Positions 60,510 to 64,000 of a stretch of DNA of 64,000 bases are shown here, piece by piece. The notes beneath the pieces are model-generated. The model was not told the origin of the DNA. It saw only the letters and a program-made list of their open reading frames with translations, and made no database searches. Position 1 is the stretch's first letter; the number at the start of each line of letters is the position of its first letter. Source of the stretch: JANNBN01 sp031385545. GTDB taxonomy: Bacteria > Actinomycetota > Acidimicrobiia > Acidimicrobiales > JANYDT01. The DNA lies in contig JANNBN010000077.1 in assembly GCA_031385545.1 (NCBI GenBank), positions 20,910-84,909 on the forward strand. Reading direction: 5' to 3'. Both the position numbers and the translations under genes were made by a program.

Positions 60510-61308
60510 GGCTTGCCCTTTGACCCATGGGTTTTGGCGATGATCCGGCCTAGCTCCGACGCTGGTGTCCGCATCCACGAGCGAAATGTTTTGCTGTCCG
60601 TGTCTCTCATCTCGAAAAATTCAGGCGTAAATGCTTTGCTCAGCCATCTCATCCGAGTGTCCAGATTTAGGTAGTTGGCACCGTAGTAACTGACGTCGTC
60701 GGTCTTTTCGCATGTTGTGAGCGGACAATAGACGGGGTTGTACCAGGCACCAATAGTCACGGCAGCCCCCCATGCCAATGGCATCGAGTCGAATTCTCTC
60801 TGGAGCACGTCTTTCCCTTGCTCCATTCCAACCATTACGTCGAATGCGTCCTTCTCGCGACCTGCGTCGATGAGGCCGAATGCCTCCTTGAGCTTCGGAT
60901 TAGTAACGGCGGAGGTGCCGCCGTTCAAGTATTCGACGACCCCTGTTCCCACGTTTTCAAAGATTGAGCGAGCGCCAGCAACAAAGATTTGGGCGGGGAA
61001 AGATCCTCGGCCCGTCACGCTAACGGTTCCAACCTTTGACAACACGATGCTCCCAGCTATATGCGCCGCTGCTAGCCATGGCACATTGTCGTATTCAAGA
61101 TATGTGTTTCCGTACCAGTCGTAAATGGTTTCCAATGCCTTCGTGTTTCGACGGTCAAAGTCCCTTCGTTCGTCTAGAACTCCTGGCTTCAAGCCGACTT
61201 CCCGGTACGCGTTCTGCACCTGGGGGCTCAAGCCGGTCCCGTCGACATCCTGCCACCGCGCTAGAGAATCAAGTCCGGATCCCAAGTCATAGGTGCCAGT
61301 CCCCTCTC
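60506..61308 (-). CDS. uncharacterised protein, 5' end cut by the IS3-type element
   Basis: The frame is open from the IS boundary (REGTGTYDLGSGLDSLARWQ) to the stop at 60506, about 267 residues, with no good start codon (TTG 61285 is the first listed start). Alanine- and glycine-rich hydrophobic stretches (PWLAAAHIAGSIVLSKVG, AQIFVAGARSIFENVG) suggest a partly membrane-associated or buried segment. No family recognised. It is low in GC and overlaps the lipoprotein gene by 4 bp. The element at 61309-62822 has probably removed or separated its N-terminal part. Confidence 0.6.
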
Positions 61309-61377
61309 TGTCATTGTGGTGGTTGCCGGTTGCTGAGGGACAGTTACTGTGAGTAAGCGAGAGAAGGAGAAGGAAGA

Positions 61378-61779
61378 ATGTCTGTTACTACTGTTGGGGT
61401 GATGTCGCGCCCTGGTCCTGAGGTTCGTCCGGCGTCGCGGGTGTATTCGGCGGCGTTCAAGGCCGAGGTGCTTGCTGAGCTGGACGCTGCGGGCTCGAGG
61501 ATCGAACGCGGCGAGATCCTTCGCCGGCGCGGGTTGTACTCGCAGTTGATTCATCATTGGCGTGTGCAACGTGACCGGGCCGGGCTCGAAGGGTTGAAGG
61601 ACCGTAAACGCGGCCCGAAGACCGATGTGGCCCGTGTCGAGAACCTGCGGCTCAACGCCCGGGTTGTCGATCTTGAGGCCCGGTTGGCAACCGCGGAGGA
61701 GTTGATCGAGGCGCAGGGAAAAGTGTCGGCGCTCTTGCAGCAACACAACCGCAAGAGCGCCGAACCGAAACGGTCGTGA
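61378..61779 (+). CDS. IS3-type transposase OrfA
   Basis: A 133-residue helix-turn-helix protein: RVYSAAFKAEVLAELDAAGS, RRRGLYSQLIHHWRVQRDR and a leucine-zipper-like C-terminal part (ENLRLNARVVDLEARLATAE). It recognises the element's ends. It overlaps OrfB in a GTGA/TGATG junction, so OrfB is probably made by re-initiation; a classical -1 slippery sequence was not found. Confidence 0.88.
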   Translation: MSVTTVGVMSRPGPEVRPASRVYSAAFKAEVLAELDAAGSRIERGEILRRRGLYSQLIHHWRVQRDRAGLEGLKDRKRGPKTDVARVENLRLNARVVDLEARLATAEELIEAQGKVSALLQQHNRKSAEPKRS

Positions 61780-62795
61780 TGCTCGATGAGCTCGTCGAAT
61801 GTTGGACACCGAGGGTGGGTCGCACGGTGGCGTGCACCGCGTTCGGGGTGAATGAACGCTCGAACCGTCACCGCCGCCAGAACGCTGACGGTCGGGCCCG
61901 GCGACGCCCACCAGTTGAGATACGACAACGTCGGCCGCATCCGGCGCGTCTCAGCGACGACGAGAATCAACAGATCATCGCAGTGTTATGCGAGGAACGG
62001 TTCTGTGACCTGGCCCCAGCACAGGTGTACACAACGTTGCTCGACGAGGGCGTCTACCTGTGCTCGGAACGCCACATGTACCGGGTGTTAGCCGAACGCG
62101 GTCTGGTACGTGAACGACGCCGCGGTCACCTCCACACCAGCTACACGACCCCGCGACTCGTCGCGACGAAACCGAACCAGGTATGGACATGGGACATCAC
62201 CGCCCTACGCGGCCCGACGAAAGGCGTCAAGTACTTCTTGTACACGATCCTCGATATCTTCTCCCGCAAAACTGTCGGGTGGACGCTGCACGAATCGGAG
62301 TCCGAGAAACACTCCCGCCGCCTGATCCGCGAAACATGCCGACGTCACGCGATCAACCCCAAGACCCTCACGATTCACGCCGACCGCGGCGGCCCAATGA
62401 CCGCCGGGACCGTCGCTGAACTGTTGAACGAACTCGGCGTCACAAAGTCGCACAGCCGACCACGCATATCGAACGACAACCCCTACATCGAAGCGCACTT
62501 CAAAACGTTGAAATACCGGCCCGACTACCCGGCACGATTCGACTCGATCAGCCACACACGCACCTGGTGCCGCAAATTCTTCACCTGGTACAACGAAGTC
62601 CACTACCACTCCGGGATCGGCTACCTCCGGCCCGCCGACCTTCACGACGGCAACCACACCGTCATCATCGAACGCAGACAAAACACGCTCAACCGTGCAC
62701 AAACAGCACACCCCGAACGGTTCACCAAGCAACCACGACCAGCCAAAACACCCGAACAAGCCTGGATCAACAAACCATCAATCCAAACAACCTAG
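61776..62795 (+). CDS. IS3-type transposase OrfB (DDE integrase)
   Basis: A 339-residue rve-fold transposase. The catalytic triad is visible: Asp in VWTWDITALRGP, Asp in TIHADRGGPMTAG and Glu in NPYIEAHFKTLKYRP. The N-terminal part has the HTH_21-type YTTLLDEGVYLCSERHMYRV. GTG 61776 or ATG 61779 is the start; both overlap OrfA. No frameshift or stop interrupts it, so it may be active. Confidence 0.92.
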   Translation: MMLDELVECWTPRVGRTVACTAFGVNERSNRHRRQNADGRARRRPPVEIRQRRPHPARLSDDENQQIIAVLCEERFCDLAPAQVYTTLLDEGVYLCSERHMYRVLAERGLVRERRRGHLHTSYTTPRLVATKPNQVWTWDITALRGPTKGVKYFLYTILDIFSRKTVGWTLHESESEKHSRRLIRETCRRHAINPKTLTIHADRGGPMTAGTVAELLNELGVTKSHSRPRISNDNPYIEAHFKTLKYRPDYPARFDSISHTRTWCRKFFTWYNEVHYHSGIGYLRPADLHDGNHTVIIERRQNTLNRAQTAHPERFTKQPRPAKTPEQAWINKPSIQTT

Positions 62796-62881
62796 AAGAA
62801 ATCCGGCAACCACCACTTGACAGGTTCCGAAACGCTTCAAGAATTTCCATGACATATTCCTTCGAGTACAAGAGAACCGGC

Positions 62882-62932
62882 CTCCTCGGGCAGGGATGAC
62901 GATGTGAAGAACCGTCAACCTGACCCGAGGAG
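62882..62932. repeat. imperfect inverted repeat between the IS3 element and array B
   Basis: CTCCTCGGGCAGG (62882-62894) is the reverse complement of CCTGACCCGAGGAG (62919-62932) except for one added A. It may be a terminator of a lost gene or an inner part of the element whose end is array B. Confidence 0.5.
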
Positions 62933-62966
62933 AACCCACCAGCAGGGATGCCAGCAGGCAACGACA

Positions 62967-63060
62967 CGGGGAAAACCGTGACCGTACGCGGGGAATCTCA
63001 ATGACCGTCCGCGGGGACTACCCGTGACCGCCTACGGGGAGAATGTCATGGCCGCTGACA
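62967..63060 (+). repeat. array B: four ~23-bp repeats, candidate solo IS21-type terminus
   Basis: Units start at 62967, 62989, 63012 and 63035 (22, 23, 23, 23 bp), each beginning CGGGGA with a TGACC or TGGCC core; the last runs into TGACA ending at 63060. Orientation and design are the same as in array A, 4.4 kb upstream. Rhs-type coding sequence begins at once after it. Confidence 0.6.
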
Positions 63061-63807
63061 ACAATCCGGGGCACGCTGCTTGCTGTCGCTGATGATGCTG
63101 GGACAAAGATCGGGTCAACGTACCGGTACCCTGATGGCATGCCAATCACCGGGACGACGCAACCTGACCTGCAACCCGCAGCGTGGGAACGCGGCTGGTT
63201 TGGTGCCCATAACCGGATGACCGACACGACCGATACCGCGTTCCCGGTGATCGATATGGGTACCAGACCTTACGCACCGGCTGTCGGACGGTTCCTCAGC
63301 GTCGACCCGGTCGAAGACTGTGTCGGCCCTTCCGACTACCTCTACCCACCAGACCCCATCAACCAAAACGACCTCAACGGGAGAGCCTGCCTTTTGGCAT
63401 GGCCATCCAAATGGGGGGGTGGGTGTCTTGGAGCGAAAACCGCAAAGGACGCAGCGGTCCAGACGAATGAGTTTATTGCATCTGCATTGAATCAATCCAC
63501 AGTTTCGGCAATGGTGTGCTTCGGTGCGTGCGGTACGTTTGCTGTCCAATTCGACCATGTCAAAAACAAGTGGCTCATTACTCCTTCGATCGCCGTTGGC
63601 TGTGTTGGACTCCTCGCTGGGGGAGGTGTTGGTAAGACCAACAAACCCTATTCCAAGAGAGGGTGCGACCAAAAGATGATATCAATAATGTGGTTCACGG
63701 TCCTGCGAGCATTTGAGAAGTGGCGAGCACCCATGCTCCCGAACGGCAACATAGACGACATGGAAGTCCAAGAGGACTGTCTGTTGGCGCAGCAATCGGT
63801 GAAATGA
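63061..63807 (+). CDS. Rhs-family protein, C-terminal remnant with variable toxin-like end
   Basis: The frame opens inside array B (an ATG at 63043 is created by the array) and shows RHS-repeat sequence straight after it: TIRGTLLAVADDAGTKIGST. The hyperconserved core end is MGTRPYAPAVGRFLSVDPVE, then YLYPPDPINQNDLNG. After that the last 140 residues or so are unrelated and Cys/Gly-rich (WPSKWGGGCLGAKTAKD), the usual place of the polymorphic toxin domain; no toxin family was recognised. The thousand or more residues before are missing, so this is a cut copy or an orphan tip cassette. GC drops after the core. Confidence 0.75.
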   Translation, partial: TIRGTLLAVADDAGTKIGSTYRYPDGMPITGTTQPDLQPAAWERGWFGAHNRMTDTTDTAFPVIDMGTRPYAPAVGRFLSVDPVEDCVGPSDYLYPPDPINQNDLNGRACLLAWPSKWGGGCLGAKTAKDAAVQTNEFIASALNQSTVSAMVCFGACGTFAVQFDHVKNKWLITPSIAVGCVGLLAGGGVGKTNKPYSKRGCDQKMISIMWFTVLRAFEKWRAPMLPNGNIDDMEVQEDCLLAQQSVK

Positions 63808-63861
63808 ACACCGTTTGGGATACCTCAGACTCCTGCAACTCGACGCCCTACTGGGGTTGAG

Positions 63862-64000
63862 ATGATCGATCGAAGGTGGTCCTGGGTCGTTCTTGTCCTT
63901 GCTATGTTCTGGGTCTCTGGAGTCTTACTCGCCCAGTGCGCCGGGCGGCTCGGGGACAAGGGGCTGCCCGTCAGAGCGACTTACGTTAATAGGCTTACCG
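63862..64000 (+). CDS. small membrane or exported protein, partial at window end (possible immunity protein)
   Basis: The ATG follows a GGGGTTGAG ribosome site 54 bp after the Rhs gene. The protein starts MIDRRWSWVVLVLAMFWVSG and continues VLLAQCAGRL, a hydrophobic helix ending near a cysteine; the -1 residue Q makes it a poor lipobox. The frame is still open at base 64000. Small genes behind Rhs tips often encode immunity proteins; this is inferred from position only. Confidence 0.5.
   Translation, partial: MIDRRWSWVVLVLAMFWVSGVLLAQCAGRLGDKGLPVRATYVNRLT

Larger units (their letters stand above)
61309..62822 (+). mobile_element. IS3-type insertion sequence, apparently complete
   Basis: An element of 1514 bp with two overlapping transposase frames. 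The ends are inverted: GTGGTGGTTGCCGG at 61316-61329 matches CCGGCAACCACCAC at 62803-62816 exactly. With one extra base on the left, the match extends to TGTCA at the outer ends. No target-site duplication was found (CTC and GGT flank it), which may mean later rearrangement. Its left end interrupts the gene at 60506-61308. Confidence 0.8.

Overview
The window is chromosomal DNA of a high-GC actinobacterium, most likely of the class Acidimicrobiia (an Ilumatobacter- or Microthrix-like lineage; inferred, no marker RNA gene is present). Supporting signs are an mraZ-to-divIVA division and cell-wall cluster with SepF and DivIVA, a MurE with the DNPR meso-diaminopimelate signature, a bacterial proteasome activator (Bpa), and menaquinone genes menA and menG.

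Layout. 1-2033: plus-strand housekeeping genes (end of a DEAD-box helicase, a lipoate-ligase-like protein, an enoyl-CoA hydratase). 2099-4226: a tightly overlapping minus-strand operon (6-phosphogluconolactonase, a NadD-like nucleotidyltransferase, an aldo/keto reductase). 4320-22414: the division and cell-wall (dcw) cluster mraZ-rsmH-ftsL-ftsI-murE-murF-mraY-ftsW-murC-murB-ftsQ-ftsZ, then pgeF, yggS, sepF and divIVA. Almost every junction from mraZ to ftsQ is a stop/start overlap. murD and murG are missing from their usual places. 22579-30306: a DksA/TraR-type protein with a huge basic tail, lspA, rluD, an Rrf2 regulator facing bpa, and dnaE. 30477-32854: an unknown gene, a patatin-like phospholipase and another unknown gene.

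32941-49934 is an exopolysaccharide locus: a polyprenyl-phosphate sugar-1-phosphate transferase, two family-2 glycosyltransferases, a WecG/TagA-type transferase, a Wzx-like flippase, a Wzz-like chain-length protein, a secreted GH44-like glycanase, an acyl carrier protein paired with an FkbH-like glyceryl-ACP synthase, two left-handed-beta-helix acyltransferases and a GT-C membrane transferase. It also holds two proteins that look like ATPases that have lost their nucleotide-binding motifs (one BY-kinase-like, one ABC-like). No Wzy polymerase was recognised. The locus suggests an acyl- or glyceryl-decorated polymer trimmed by its own glycanase. This is the best candidate here for undescribed biology.

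50009-58179: a LysR regulator, an alkyltransferase-like DNA repair protein, a MauE-like membrane protein, a HEPN-type Abi-like gene overlapping menA, a secreted Thr/Ala-rich protein preceded by 11-bp direct repeats, menG, and an ABC-F ATPase.

58490-64000 is a mobile-element graveyard. Two arrays of four 23-bp repeats, both ending in TGACA, look like solo IS21-type termini. One abuts a truncated group II intron (reverse transcriptase pseudogene plus domain V), the other a truncated Rhs protein. Between them lie a transposase remnant, a low-GC lipoprotein gene pair, and an apparently intact IS3-type element whose left end interrupts the first gene of that pair. The window ends in a possible immunity gene behind the Rhs C-terminal domain.
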